NCBI GenBank assembly: GCA_001801665.1
Contig: MGYH01000047.1
Span: 4,444 to 11,905 of the forward strand
Direction: 5' to 3'
Source: Gammaproteobacteria bacterium RIFCSPHIGHO2_12_FULL_45_12
GTDB lineage: Bacteria > Pseudomonadota > Gammaproteobacteria > DSM-16500
DNA length: 7,462 nt
The notes beneath the pieces are model-generated. The model did no database searches, had not been told where the DNA came from, and worked only from the letters and a program-made list of their open reading frames with translations. Positions 1-6,059 of the stretch are shown in pieces. Numbering within the stretch: position 1 is the first letter of the stretch; each line of letters starts with the position of its first letter. The position numbers were made by a program, and so were the translations under genes.

Positions 1-838
1 ATAGGGCATCATTGATCACGAGGTTCGCGGCACCTGTATATTTAACATAAAGGGCAAGGCAAATTAGCAAGGTACTGGTCAGGAGAAAGTATAAGCATAA
101 ATTCAACTGGCCATTGGGTTTATCCGGTTGATGGTGTTTAAGGAGAATGGTGGCGGGTGCCAATAGAGGTGAGCGTTTAAGGTGTTGCCACATCCAGGTT
201 TGTATTTGAAAAGTTTGCTGGTGAATGAGTTGTAATATTTTGTAAATGGACCAGATGCATAAGACAATAAAAAGAATAATCAGGAATAAGACTAAAATGA
301 CATGCAAGGCAATATCAGGCGGTAGTTCCAGTGAGCCTGCCCCAAGCAAAATGCCAGGCAGCATGTAAGCAGGCGCCCAACCAATGGCAGAGGCAATATT
401 GGCGATGGCGAATTGCCGAGGTTTCATGCCAAACATGCCCGCGACAAGCGGCACCAACGCGCGCACTGGGCCGACAAAACGGCCGATAAACACGCTCATG
501 ACACCGTATTTGTGAACGAAACGTTCACCTCTTTCAAGAATGCCCGGGTTGTTTTTAAAAGGCCATAATTGATGTAGGCGTGCCTTGAAATGATGCCCAA
601 TGAAGTAGCTGATGCTATCCCCCACAATCGCGCCGAGCATGGCCCAGAAAATGGTCGCCCACAAGGGAATAATGCCAGCGCCCGCGAGTGTTCCGATGGC
701 CGTCATGGTCACAGAGCCGGGCACAATGGTCCCAATAATGGCAACGGATTCTGCGGCGGAAATAATAAAAGTGGCAAACAGTGCCCATTCGGGGTTGGCG
801 TTTAGCCATTGTAGTAAGGTGCTAACAAGGTCTGACAT
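1..838 (-). CDS. DedA/VTT-family inner-membrane protein with C-terminal extension (3' end outside window)
   Basis: The frame read leftwards from the ATG at 838 stays open to the window edge (279 codons). Residues 1-170 carry the DedA (SNARE-associated/VTT) hallmarks: an acidic residue at E30 followed by a hydrophobic stretch ending PG (40-41), GDSISYFIG (73-81), and GRFVGPVRALVPLVAGM (119-135) with R120 and R126 at the positions of the conserved arginines. Hydrophobic segments lie near 18-38, 48-72, 113-135, 143-168, 176-200 and 247-266. DedA proteins are inner-membrane proteins linked to lipid-carrier flipping and proton-dependent membrane homeostasis. Usual DedA proteins are about 200-220 aa; this one continues past 279 with another membrane segment, so it is probably one of the fusions carrying a PAP2-phosphatase or LssY-like C-terminal domain (inference; that part is not in view). 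The start overlaps the lipA stop (TGATG), and an AGAGG (846-850) inside the lipA 3' end lies 7 nt upstream, so translation is likely coupled. The family call is firm; substrate and C-terminal domain are unknown. Confidence 0.9.
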   Translation of the reverse strand, partial: MSDLVSTLLQWLNANPEWALFATFIISAAESVAIIGTIVPGSVTMTAIGTLAGAGIIPLWATIFWAMLGAIVGDSISYFIGHHFKARLHQLWPFKNNPGILERGERFVHKYGVMSVFIGRFVGPVRALVPLVAGMFGMKPRQFAIANIASAIGWAPAYMLPGILLGAGSLELPPDIALHVILVLFLIILFIVLCIWSIYKILQLIHQQTFQIQTWMWQHLKRSPLLAPATILLKHHQPDKPNGQLNLCLYFLLTSTLLICLALYVKYTGAANLVINDAL

Positions 839-1779
839 CAGGTAACCTCTTCTCCAGCAGCTTGTTTATCTGCGTGATAAGAAGACCTTACCAAAGGACC
901 ACTGGCACTATTTGTAAAGCCAAATTCCCTGGCAAGTTCTCCAAATTGTTTAAATTCCTCTGGTGTCACATACCGTGAGACGGGCAAATGGAAACGGCTG
1001 GGTTGTAAATATTGACCTAAGGTGACCATTTCCACGTCATGCGCACGCAGGTCTTTTAAGGTTTGGATAATCTCATCGTTGGTTTCACCCAAGCCTAGCA
1101 TGATGCCTGATTTGGTCGGAATGTGGGGATAGCGTTGTTTGAATTCTTTTAACAGGCGCAGTGAATGTGCGTAATCTGAGCCTGGACGAGCCTGTTTGTA
1201 GAGACGCGGCACGGTTTCAATGTTGTGATTAAATACATCCGGAAGTGCTTTACCCGTCTCGACCAAGGCCACTTCGAGGCGGCCGCGATAATCAGGCACC
1301 AGAATTTCAATTTTGATGGCGGGGCTTTGCTCACGAATCGCATTGATGCACGCCGTGAAATGGCTGGCGCCGCCATCACGCAAGTCGTCCCTGTCCACGG
1401 AGGTAATGACGACATAACGCAGCTTCATTTTGGCAATGGTTTTGCCAAGGTGGCGTGGTTCATCTGCATCAAGCGGATCAGGGCGGCCATGAGCCACATC
1501 GCAGAAGCTGCAGCGGCGGGTACACTTGTCACCCATGATCATGAAGGTAGCGGTTCCATGCGTGAAGCACTCCGGTAAATTGGGGCAGGCAGCTTCTTCA
1601 CAGACGGTGACCAGCTTGTTTTCCCGAAGTAATTTTTTCAGATCACTGACAGCGGGTGAGGCGGGCACGCGAATACGAATCCAGTCCGGTTTACGTAATG
1701 GGGAGTCAGTGGCTTCAATTTTGACAGGAATGCGGGATAATTTGTCCGCACCACGCTGTTTGCTTGCTTTCATATCCAT
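838..1779 (-). CDS. lipA: Lipoyl synthase (radical SAM), LipA
   Basis: LipA inserts two sulfur atoms at C6 and C8 of protein-bound octanoyl groups, giving the lipoyl cofactor of 2-oxoacid dehydrogenases and the glycine cleavage system; it acts in the cytosol after LipB. The 313-aa product has the normal family length. It shows the LipA-specific auxiliary cluster cysteines C60, C65 and C71 (CX4CX5C, in CEEAACPNLPEC), the radical-SAM cysteines C86, C90 and C93 (CX3CX2C, in CTRRCSFC), the motif GLGETNDE after the barrel core, and the C-terminal RSSYHAD (298-304), whose conserved serine ligates the auxiliary cluster. All key residues are intact. The gene starts 4 bp after the lipB stop, and its TGA shares one base with the next start. 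The beginning reads MDMK, so codon 1 or codon 3 may initiate; no strong Shine-Dalgarno decides between them. Confidence 0.98.
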   Translation of the reverse strand: MDMKASKQRGADKLSRIPVKIEATDSPLRKPDWIRIRVPASPAVSDLKKLLRENKLVTVCEEAACPNLPECFTHGTATFMIMGDKCTRRCSFCDVAHGRPDPLDADEPRHLGKTIAKMKLRYVVITSVDRDDLRDGGASHFTACINAIREQSPAIKIEILVPDYRGRLEVALVETGKALPDVFNHNIETVPRLYKQARPGSDYAHSLRLLKEFKQRYPHIPTKSGIMLGLGETNDEIIQTLKDLRAHDVEMVTLGQYLQPSRFHLPVSRYVTPEEFKQFGELAREFGFTNSASGPLVRSSYHADKQAAGEEVT

Positions 1780-1783
1780 GAGA

Positions 1784-2428
1784 TTATTCCGAGCTTGTAA
1801 ATTGGGTGCTAGTATAACTTAACTGATTCATTAAATAAGCGATTAATTCATGCCCGGTTGCTTTTGTGCAGCTTAAGCCCCCTAGTTCGGAAAACTGGGT
1901 CATTTTGAGTGTGGCGTAGCCGCAGGGATGAATGCGGGTGAAGGGTGTCAGGTCGAGCGCGACATTAAACGCCATGCCATGATAGGTTGAGCCGCGGCGC
2001 ACACGCAGGCCAATGGAGCATATTTTTTTGTCAGCCACATAAACGCCGGGTGCCTCGCGCCTTGACGTGCCGACAATCTGAAAAGCCGCCAGCAAGTCCA
2101 CGATAGATTGCTCGAGGTGTGTGACAAATTCACGAACAGTTAATTTTTTGCGTTTCAGGTCGACCAGAAAGTAGACCATTAATTGTCCTGGTCCGTGATA
2201 GGTGACTTGTCCGCCGCGGTCAGTTTGAATGAGGGGAATGTCGCCTTGCCGCAGCACATGCTCCGGTTTGCCGTTTTGGCCTTGTGTAAAGACCGGAAAG
2301 TGTTCAAGCAGCCAGATTTCATCTTCCGTGGTATCGAGCCGCTGTTGGGTAAAATCCTGCATGCGCCGCCAACACGTCAAGTAATCTTGTTGACCCAGCC
2401 AGCGTACGGTGACAGAGGAGGCGCTCAT
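1784..2428 (-). CDS. lipB: Octanoyl-[ACP]:protein N-octanoyltransferase, LipB
   Basis: LipB moves octanoate from acyl carrier protein to the target lysine of lipoyl domains, the first step of endogenous lipoate synthesis, and supplies the substrate of LipA encoded next. The 214-aa product has the standard length. It contains the signature TDRGGQVTYHGPGQ (69-82, including H78), K135 in DKKICSIG, and the acyl-thioester cysteine C169 in HPCGYATLKMTQ. The Cys/Lys dyad falls at the same numbers as in the E. coli enzyme. Its ATG overlaps the TGA of ybeD by four bases (ATGA, 2425-2428), which argues for translational coupling. There is no clear independent promoter or strong ribosome binding site upstream. 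Confidence 0.98.
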   Translation of the reverse strand: MSASSVTVRWLGQQDYLTCWRRMQDFTQQRLDTTEDEIWLLEHFPVFTQGQNGKPEHVLRQGDIPLIQTDRGGQVTYHGPGQLMVYFLVDLKRKKLTVREFVTHLEQSIVDLLAAFQIVGTSRREAPGVYVADKKICSIGLRVRRGSTYHGMAFNVALDLTPFTRIHPCGYATLKMTQFSELGGLSCTKATGHELIAYLMNQLSYTSTQFTSSE

Positions 2429-2697
2429 AATGCCATGAGTACCAAGGGTGAAGCGGTCAAGTCGCGGTAAAGGTTGTCCAGTTGTTCTTTGCTCTCTGCG
2501 TGTACGGTAAAAGTGAGCGCAACATAGTGGTTGTCCTTGCTGGGACGCTGGATGAACGCTTCTTCCGTTAAATCAGAAATATGTTTTTTCACAATCGTCC
2601 GGACAGCCGGCAAAAAATCAGGCGACGTGTGCCCAAATACTTTAATCATAAATTCACAGGGGAACGTTAACAGTTCCCCATTGAGTTGGTCAGTCAT
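2425..2697 (-). CDS. ybeD: DUF493 family protein, YbeD-like
   Basis: A 90-aa protein without signal peptide, matching the YbeD/DUF493 family (about 87 aa in E. coli) in length, position and pattern: an N-terminal FPCEFMIKVFG strand, a central helix, then a KDNHYVALTFTVHAES strand and a final helix ending at the typical short hydrophobic C-terminus (LVLMAL). The family adopts an ACT-like alpha/beta fold, and its biochemical role is not settled. Its near-constant place between dacA and lipB suggests a regulatory link to one of them, but this is inference. It begins 8 bp after the dacA stop with no good Shine-Dalgarno, so it likely depends on ribosomes finishing dacA, and it overlaps lipB by 4 bp. 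Confidence 0.95.
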   Translation of the reverse strand: MTDQLNGELLTFPCEFMIKVFGHTSPDFLPAVRTIVKKHISDLTEEAFIQRPSKDNHYVALTFTVHAESKEQLDNLYRDLTASPLVLMAL

Positions 2698-2705
2698 GAG
2701 GTAGG

Positions 2706-3935
2706 CTAGCCTGTATTCAGTTTGTCATTTGGTTTGGAAAAATATTTATGAAAATTAAATTTAACGGCATCGGCTGCCCGTCGCCAGAGGTTGCCTCTTG
2801 TGCTGCTGTCCAGCGCAATCAGGGGTCTTGAGGCGATCACCTCATTGTTTAAGGTCACGTTTAATGTGCCGCAAACCTGACCTTGGGTAATCGGCGCTTT
2901 CAGCGGGTTGGTTAATTGGGTGCTGATTTGCAGTTTTTTGTATTGGCCGGTTGGCACGGTGACATACATGTCATTTGCCACACCTAACGGGATTTGGGAT
3001 TTTGTACCCTGCCATACAGATGCCTGAACCAGCGGCGTCTTGTTATTGTAAAGTTTGTGTGTTTCAAAGAAGCGGAAACCATAGGTTAACAGGCGAATGG
3101 AATCTTCGGTGCGTGTTGCATCGCTGGGTGCGCCCATCACAATGCTGATCAGGCGCATGCCATCTTTTTTGGCGGAGGCAACAAGGCAATACCCCGCTTC
3201 ACTGGTATGACCCGTTTTTAAACCGTCAGCGTATTGATAGCGCCACAACAGGCGATTGCGGTTGGGTTGTCGAATGCCATTATAGGTGAACCATTTTTCA
3301 GAATAGTAAGCGTAATCCTCCGGGAAGTGCTTGATGTAGGCTTGAGTGAGCACGGCGAGATCGTGGGCGGTTGAGTAATGCTCTTTATTCGGCAAGCCAG
3401 TACTGTCGACAAAGTGGCTGTCATTCATCCCAAGCAGCTTCGCTTGTTGGTTCATGATGGCGGCAAAGGCATCTTCTGAGCCTGCGACGTGTTCTGACAG
3501 TGCAATGGCGGCATCATTTCCTGAGGCAACAATCACACCTTGCATGAGTGTTTTGACGGGCACTTCTTCGCCCGCCTTGACAAACATGCGTGAACCTTCT
3601 GCTTTCCAGGCGAGTGTGCTGATGCGTACTTTGTCCGTTAGCTGGATGGAGTTGTTTTGAAGGGCGCTTGAGGCGACGTATAAAGTCATGAGCTTGGTGA
3701 GGCTTGCAGGCGGCAAGCGTTTGTTGGCGTCTTTTTCTGCCAGAATCTTTCCGCTTAAGGCATCAATTAGGATGTAGCTGGTGGCATTTAGGTTGGGCGC
3801 GCTTGGGGTGCTAAAAGCGAATTGCTGCGGTTGGGTTGGCACAGGGATGATGGGATTGGCTAGCAAGGGGGCGGCAAGGGCAAGGGTGGTCAAAAATACC
3901 ACAACCTGGTGCCTGAATCTGGAGAGTATGAGCAT
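2706..3935 (-). CDS. dacA: D-alanyl-D-alanine carboxypeptidase, PBP5/6 (DacA) type
   Basis: A periplasmic, membrane-tethered low-molecular-weight penicillin-binding protein that removes the terminal D-Ala from peptidoglycan pentapeptides, limiting cross-linking and helping set cell shape. The 409-aa product starts with a Sec signal (about residues 1-26, hydrophobic core VVVFLTTLALAAPLL, likely cut after LLA). The serine-peptidase S11 motifs are complete: SLTK (78-81, nucleophile S78), SGN (138-140) and KTG (240-242, in DGLKTGHTSEAGY). The beta-rich C-terminal PBP5 domain follows at about 290-380, and the last 30 or so residues form a basic, amphipathic helix (RRAADAVKFNFHKYF) of the kind that anchors PBP5 to the inner membrane. 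The ATG at 3935 has an AGGGA 9 nt upstream (3945-3949). It is the first gene of the minus-strand operon; I found no convincing promoter directly in front of it. Confidence 0.97.
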   Translation of the reverse strand: MLILSRFRHQVVVFLTTLALAAPLLANPIIPVPTQPQQFAFSTPSAPNLNATSYILIDALSGKILAEKDANKRLPPASLTKLMTLYVASSALQNNSIQLTDKVRISTLAWKAEGSRMFVKAGEEVPVKTLMQGVIVASGNDAAIALSEHVAGSEDAFAAIMNQQAKLLGMNDSHFVDSTGLPNKEHYSTAHDLAVLTQAYIKHFPEDYAYYSEKWFTYNGIRQPNRNRLLWRYQYADGLKTGHTSEAGYCLVASAKKDGMRLISIVMGAPSDATRTEDSIRLLTYGFRFFETHKLYNNKTPLVQASVWQGTKSQIPLGVANDMYVTVPTGQYKKLQISTQLTNPLKAPITQGQVCGTLNVTLNNEVIASRPLIALDSSTRGNLWRRAADAVKFNFHKYFSKPNDKLNTG

Positions 3936-3961
3936 GTCAGTGTATCCCTAATGATAAGTTG

Positions 3962-4137
3962 AAGTGTCATTTTTTACAGCCATTCCCGCTAAAAAACGCG
4001 GGAAGGCTTCCTTGTTTCGATGCTGCGCAAAAGCCATGCTTTTGCTTGCACTAAAAGGGGGAGAACCGCGATCTCCCCCTTTGGAATCCCCCATCGCGAC
4101 ATGTAAAGCGGGAATCACCGCACTTTTTAAGTGTCGC
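3962..4137. repeat. Cluster of inverted repeats; possible palindromic/MITE-like element
   Basis: Several perfect inverted repeats lie in series: TTCCCGC/GCGGGAA (3983-3989 and 3998-4004), GCAAAAGC/GCTTTTGC (4027-4034 and 4038-4045, 3-nt loop), the 11-bp AAAGGGGGAGA/TCTCCCCCTTT (4054-4064 and 4072-4082, 7-nt loop), GCGG/CCGC (4108-4111 and 4118-4121), CACTT/AAGTG (4121-4125 and 4129-4133) and GCGACA/TGTCGC (4096-4101 and 4132-4137). ATTCCCGCT at 3982-3990 can instead pair over 9 bp with AGCGGGAAT at 4107-4115, closing most of the block into one large cruciform. The 7-bp direct repeat AAGTGTC occurs at 3962-3968 and 4129-4135, which could be a target-site duplication. ATTCCC...GGGAAT-type palindromes are known as dispersed repeats in other bacteria. 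Whether this one is repeated in its genome cannot be seen here. Confidence 0.6.
4054..4082. repeat. Perfect 11-bp-stem hairpin
   Basis: The strongest single hairpin of the intergenic cluster: AAAGGGGGAGA and TCTCCCCCTTT separated by ACCGCGA. The stem is GC-rich and flanked by A and T on both sides. Only three T follow on either strand, so it is a poor classical terminator. It sits between two divergent genes where a terminator is not needed, so a repeat or structured-RNA origin is more likely. Confidence 0.7.
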
Positions 4138-4143
4138 CTGAGT

Positions 4144-4173
4144 TTAACAAAAAAAGCACGAGACCTGTATACT
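4144..4173 (+). promoter_or_regulatory. Predicted sigma-70 promoter for the ComEA-like gene
   Basis: TTAACA at 4144-4149 (5 of 6 to TTGACA) and TATACT at 4168-4173 (5 of 6 to TATAAT), separated by 18 bp with an A-rich start. Transcription would begin near 4180, leaving a leader of about 165 nt before the ATG at 4345. The start lies just before ten consecutive T (4183-4192), so the early transcript would contain a U-tract prone to slippage. This is a consensus match only. Confidence 0.5.
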
Positions 4174-4182
4174 CCGGTATGG

Positions 4183-4192
4183 TTTTTTTTTT
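4183..4192 (+). repeat. Homopolymeric tract of ten T
   Basis: Ten consecutive T located about 10-20 bases after the predicted -10 box. Such tracts change length by slipped-strand mispairing and can also cause RNA polymerase slippage at initiation. It is non-coding here, so any effect would be on expression and not on reading frame. Confidence 0.6.
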
Positions 4193-4344
4193 AGGCGGCC
4201 AGTATGCTCTCTCATCACAGTGCCTGTCCTTTGGCGGTAAGCTCAAACAAAACAGTCTGGACAATAAGCAACGCAGTGGTTTTAGTGCGGTGTTTAGGGC
4301 GAGCTGTGTATCCGGAAATGGTTCATTTATTAAGGAGTAAAGTT

Positions 4345-4680
4345 ATGTCAGTTTATCGTATGTGTTTAGCGGCAATGGCGGCAATGGTGTTGGCGGTACC
4401 CGCATTTGCAGATGATAATTCATCTGCTAAGGCAGCCGTTCAGTCACAGCAAGTCACCCAAACCAATGGTGCGGATACTAAAATCAATGTCAATAAGGCG
4501 ACTTCAAAAGAATTGATGCAGGTGAAGGGGCTGACGGCGTCAAAAGCGAGAGCGATTGTGGCTTATCGCAAAAAACAGGGTGACTTTAAATCGATTGATG
4601 CGTTGGCAAAGGTGAAAGGGTTTAAAAAAGTGAAAGCAGATGAGATGAAGCAAATTGAAGCTCAACTGACGGTGGAGTAG
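4345..4680 (+). CDS. Exported ComEA/YbaV-like helix-hairpin-helix protein
   Basis: A 111-aa protein. The open frame extends upstream to 4204, but the ATG at 4345 is the right start: AAGGAG (4332-4337) sits 7 nt before it, and a Sec signal peptide begins there (residues 1-22, MSVYRMCLAAM... ending AFA, before DD). After a Gln/Ser/Ala-rich linker (about 23-46) comes a ComEA-type double HhH domain: INVNKATSKELMQV (47-60), hairpin KGLTASKARAIVAYR (61-75), GDFKSIDALAKV (79-90) and hairpin KGFKKVKADEM (91-101). ComEA proteins bind incoming double-stranded DNA in the periplasm during transformation; short relatives such as E. coli YbaV have no settled role. Both hairpins lack the second glycine of the usual GIG/GxG turn (GLT and GFK here), so DNA binding is not assured. 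The domain is lysine-rich. It is a single-gene unit with its own promoter and terminator, away from other competence genes. Confidence 0.9.
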   Translation: MSVYRMCLAAMAAMVLAVPAFADDNSSAKAAVQSQQVTQTNGADTKINVNKATSKELMQVKGLTASKARAIVAYRKKQGDFKSIDALAKVKGFKKVKADEMKQIEAQLTVE

Positions 4681-4708
4681 GAGTAACGGTGCTTCAGGTG
4701 ACGCGGTG

Positions 4709-4735
4709 AAAAGGGCGCTCCATGCGCCCTTTTTT
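4709..4735. terminator. Bidirectional rho-independent terminator
   Basis: Stem GGGCGC/GCGCCC (4713-4718 and 4724-4729) with loop TCCAT, followed by six T on the plus strand and preceded by four A (4709-4712), which read as T on the minus strand. The A and T flanks can extend the stem to 10 bp. It lies 28 bp after the ComEA-like gene and serves it directly. The stop codon of the converging glycosyltransferase gene (4734-4736) overlaps its T-tract, so the same hairpin likely ends that transcript too. Confidence 0.88.
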
Positions 4736-5945
4736 ATGTGACCAGATTGAGTGCGTCAGGGGTGTTCAATCGGGTTGTTTCATACAATTTAAGGAGGTGT
4801 TGCAGCGATTTTTCATTATTAATCATGCGATGAAGTTTTAACTGACCGCAAAGACCCCATTGCCGCGCTAATTCAGGCTGGTTTGCTAACGTCAGCATCT
4901 TCGCGGCTAGATCCCCTTTTTTCACCGGATCAAAAATCAGACCCGTTTGCCCATCCGCCACCAACCAGGGAATGGCGCCTCGATTTGAGCCAATGACAGG
5001 GCGTTGATGCGCCATTGCCTCGGTCAGGACTAATCCAAACGCTTCCATCCAGATGCTTGGCACAATGGCGGCAAAATGGGTTTGATAAAGCAGCGTCAGG
5101 TCGGTTTGCCAGCCAGCGAACGTGATCTGTTGCTGGATGCCATAGGTGGCTGACAGGCGTTTTAATCGGGTTTCCTCAGGCCCCGTGCCCGCTAGGGTGA
5201 GATGCAAATCAGGTCGTTTTTTAAGGGCTAATGCAAATTCATCCAGTAACAAGATAACCCCCTTGTGTTTGTCCAACACACCCGCAAATAAAAAGTGGCC
5301 AGTCATCGGGGTGATGGCGCGGTTGTCATGGTCTTTCTGGATGAAGGGTGGAATATACGTGACGGGTTGCGGGTAATGTGCTTTCACTTGTCTTTCAAGT
5401 GGGGGTGAGACGGTGATGAATTGCCGAATTGTTTTTTTAAGACGCCTTCGGTTGAGTAGAAATGAGGCCGTCAGGGCAAGGTAAATGAGTCGATTAAATT
5501 TTAATTGATGCTGCCAGAAACAGGCCCGTTGAAAGCCGGTTTCACACGGTTGAAAATTTTTGTGAATATTATGGGAGGTGGGGCAGACCGGATGATAATC
5601 GTGTACGGTTTGAATGACCGGATAACCTTGCACCGCGCGCAACAGGGCGGCAGTTTGTTGCTTGATATTGTGCAGATGGATGACGTCTGGGTTGAATTGC
5701 CGGATCGCTTTTTTCAAGCGCCATGTGATCCGCGGATGCGGCAGGAGTTGCCATAATAGCTTTGACCAGTTGGAAGAAGCGATGGCTAGCGTTTGATAAT
5801 CTTTCCCTTTTTTGTCAGTCGTATCAAAGCCGAGCGAAAACACGTCATGGCAGGTCTCAATTTGCAGTTTTTCTTTCAGCTCAAAAAAATATTTCTCAGC
5901 GCCGCCTGTTGGTTTGTGGTGATCAGTGATCAGTAAGATGCGCAT
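4734..5945 (-). CDS. GT4-family (GT-B fold) glycosyltransferase
   Basis: A 403-aa cytosolic or membrane-peripheral glycosyltransferase of the GT4 type. The N-terminal Rossmann half starts MRILLITDHHKPTGGAEKYF (the glycine-rich acceptor-side loop) and includes DVIHLHN (87-93) and TVHDYHPVCPT (113-123). The C-terminal donor-binding half runs from about 217 (HFLFAGVLDKHKGV), through LTLAGTGPE (249-257), to the family EX7E motif E301-E309 within PSIWMEAFGLVLTEAM and then PVIGSNRGAIPWLVADGQTGLIF (316-338). C121, C134 and C142 make a small Cys cluster often seen after HDY in this family. Such enzymes retain anomeric configuration and move a sugar from a nucleotide donor to a lipid-linked acceptor in LPS O-antigen or capsule synthesis. 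Donor and acceptor cannot be read from sequence. It diverges from the sugar-nucleotide dehydratase gene across 114 bp and converges with the ComEA-like gene. Only a weak Shine-Dalgarno (GAG) precedes the ATG. Confidence 0.92.
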   Translation of the reverse strand: MRILLITDHHKPTGGAEKYFFELKEKLQIETCHDVFSLGFDTTDKKGKDYQTLAIASSNWSKLLWQLLPHPRITWRLKKAIRQFNPDVIHLHNIKQQTAALLRAVQGYPVIQTVHDYHPVCPTSHNIHKNFQPCETGFQRACFWQHQLKFNRLIYLALTASFLLNRRRLKKTIRQFITVSPPLERQVKAHYPQPVTYIPPFIQKDHDNRAITPMTGHFLFAGVLDKHKGVILLLDEFALALKKRPDLHLTLAGTGPEETRLKRLSATYGIQQQITFAGWQTDLTLLYQTHFAAIVPSIWMEAFGLVLTEAMAHQRPVIGSNRGAIPWLVADGQTGLIFDPVKKGDLAAKMLTLANQPELARQWGLCGQLKLHRMINNEKSLQHLLKLYETTRLNTPDALNLVT

Positions 5946-5962
5946 GTTTTCTCAGCTTTTAA

Positions 5963-5990
5963 TTGACTTTAAGGGCGGTTGCGCTAGAGT
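5963..5990 (+). promoter_or_regulatory. Candidate promoter for the dehydratase–gmhA unit
   Basis: TTGACT at 5963-5968 (5 of 6) and TAGAGT at 5985-5990 (4 of 6) with a 16-bp spacer, inside the 114-bp divergent gap. Transcription would begin near 5997, giving a leader of about 60 nt. The -10 is poor, so this is tentative. No equally good match was found for the leftward glycosyltransferase gene. Confidence 0.35.
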
Positions 5991-6059
5991 AACCCATCAA
6001 ATAAAGACGGTAAATAGCCGTGAACTCACTGGATTGAGATTGGTAAGAGAGAGGTCATT

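Larger units (their letters stand above)
3936..4344. other. Divergent intergenic region between dacA and the ComEA-like gene
   Basis: About 409 bp with no credible gene. The short open frames here (for example 3964-4194 and 4131-4340) have no ribosome binding site, no protein-like composition, and run across hairpins and a promoter. From dacA outward it holds the dacA Shine-Dalgarno (3945-3949), a dense run of inverted repeats (about 3962-4137), a sigma-70-like promoter reading right (4144-4173), a run of ten T (4183-4192), and a leader of about 150 nt with no obvious structure before the AAGGAG of the next gene. Confidence 0.7.

Noticed and set aside
590..845. Open frames on both strands inside the DedA-like gene
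   Set aside because: The minus-strand frame starting at 838 has full DedA motifs and hydrophobic segments; the others are shadows with biased composition.
1149..1822. Plus-strand open frames opposite lipA
   Set aside because: They mirror the lipA codons and have no start signals; lipA itself is complete with all its cluster cysteines.
3951..3979. TATCAT (minus strand, 3951-3956) as the -10 of a dacA promoter
   Set aside because: No acceptable -35 at 16-18 bp, and transcription would start so close to the ATG that the Shine-Dalgarno would be lost or cut.
4054..4082. The 11-bp hairpin as a rho-independent terminator
   Set aside because: It is followed by only three T on either strand and lies between divergently transcribed genes, where no transcript needs to end.
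4173..4323. Near-repeat of TCCGGTATGGTT (4173-4184) and TCCGGAAATGGTT (4312-4323) in the leader
   Set aside because: Short and imperfect, with no third copy; it is best explained by chance.
3964..4340. Two small plus-strand open frames (3964-4194 and 4131-4340) as possible genes
   Set aside because: They run through the inverted repeats, the promoter and the T-tract, have no Shine-Dalgarno and no recognisable protein pattern.
4204..4344. An N-terminal extension of 47 residues on the ComEA-like gene (upstream ATG at 4204)
   Set aside because: The upstream ATG has no ribosome binding site, and the extension would bury a clear signal peptide. The ATG at 4345 has AAGGAG at 7 nt and starts exactly at that signal peptide.
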